DNA of 64,000 nucleotides from Rudanella paleaurantiibacter. GTDB lineage: Bacteria; Bacteroidota; Bacteroidia; Cytophagales; Spirosomataceae. The translations under genes were made by a program, and so were the position numbers. The stretch lies in NCBI RefSeq assembly GCF_009184635.1, contig NZ_WELI01000006.1:248001-312000 (forward strand), read 5' to 3'. Of the stretch, positions 63,950 to 64,000 are shown one piece after another. Each line of letters opens with the position of its first letter. Within the stretch, counting starts at the first letter, position 1. Under the pieces are notes generated by a model that was not told where the DNA came from, searched no databases, and saw only the letters and a list, made by a program, of their open reading frames with translations.

Positions 63950-64000
63950 AGAAGTTATGAGCTATGAGTTAAGAGTTATGAGTAAGCGTTTGACTTAAGT
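63950..64000. repeat. Left part of a further repeat upstream of rplP, ATGAGTT words
   Basis: ATGAGCT, ATGAGTT, AAGAGTT, ATGAGTA follow at exact 7-nt steps. Only one arm is inside the window; a complementary arm is expected to the right, before the gene that precedes rplP. Confidence 0.7.

Overview
The window looks like a chromosomal segment of a Bacteroidota bacterium, most likely Cytophagales and near Spirosoma or its relatives. The support is the promoter type (TAnnTTTG minus-7 boxes), Bacteroidota-typical families (DUF2851, DUF547, DUF4160/DUF2442, Ala/Glu-rich tail on L17), mid-50s GC by eye, and the ribosomal gene order. The genus is inference.

Layout. (1) 1-15168, minus strand: a run from a membrane glycosyltransferase, a short TolC-like protein and a Wzc-like chain-length protein into a hybrid NRPS-PKS-aminotransferase (2226 aa). 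A second NRPS with an embedded methyltransferase follows and runs off the left edge. A divergent ABC exporter starts at 15282. (2) 17649-25677, plus strand: a polysaccharide operon (Wzy/ligase-like protein, asparagine-synthase-like amidotransferase, two GT4 enzymes, PglC-like phosphoglycosyltransferase, PglD-like acetyltransferase, PglE-like aminotransferase). It suggests a bacillosamine-type first sugar. (3) 25727-44299: mixed housekeeping and accessory genes: thioredoxin, SDRs, spore-photolyase-like radical SAM enzyme, pdxJ, selU, a DUF4160/DUF2442 pair, prfA, Cry-DASH, LemA plus two TPM proteins, YceI. (4) 44453-48391, minus: eno, DivIC/FtsB-like, LMW-PTP, gpmI. (5) 48716-51107, plus: a beta-barrel protein and a large lipoprotein of unknown role. 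(6) 51178-64000, minus: carA behind the end of the ribosomal S10/spc/alpha gene string (rplP to rplQ, with secY, map, infA and rpoA).

The most unusual feature runs through regions 2 to 6. Many intergenic gaps are filled by a long imperfect hairpin whose arms are degenerate tandem repeats of about 7 nt (for example GTAATGC, GTTTTCA, GACGTTA, ATGAGTT, GGCAGTA). At least sixteen such elements occur here. Each locus uses one word set on both arms, but the word set differs between loci. Many begin in the stop codon of the upstream gene and end at or inside the start codon of the next, and several sit inside the ribosomal operon. They lack the U-tract of ordinary terminators, which also occur in the window. 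I know of no named family that fits.
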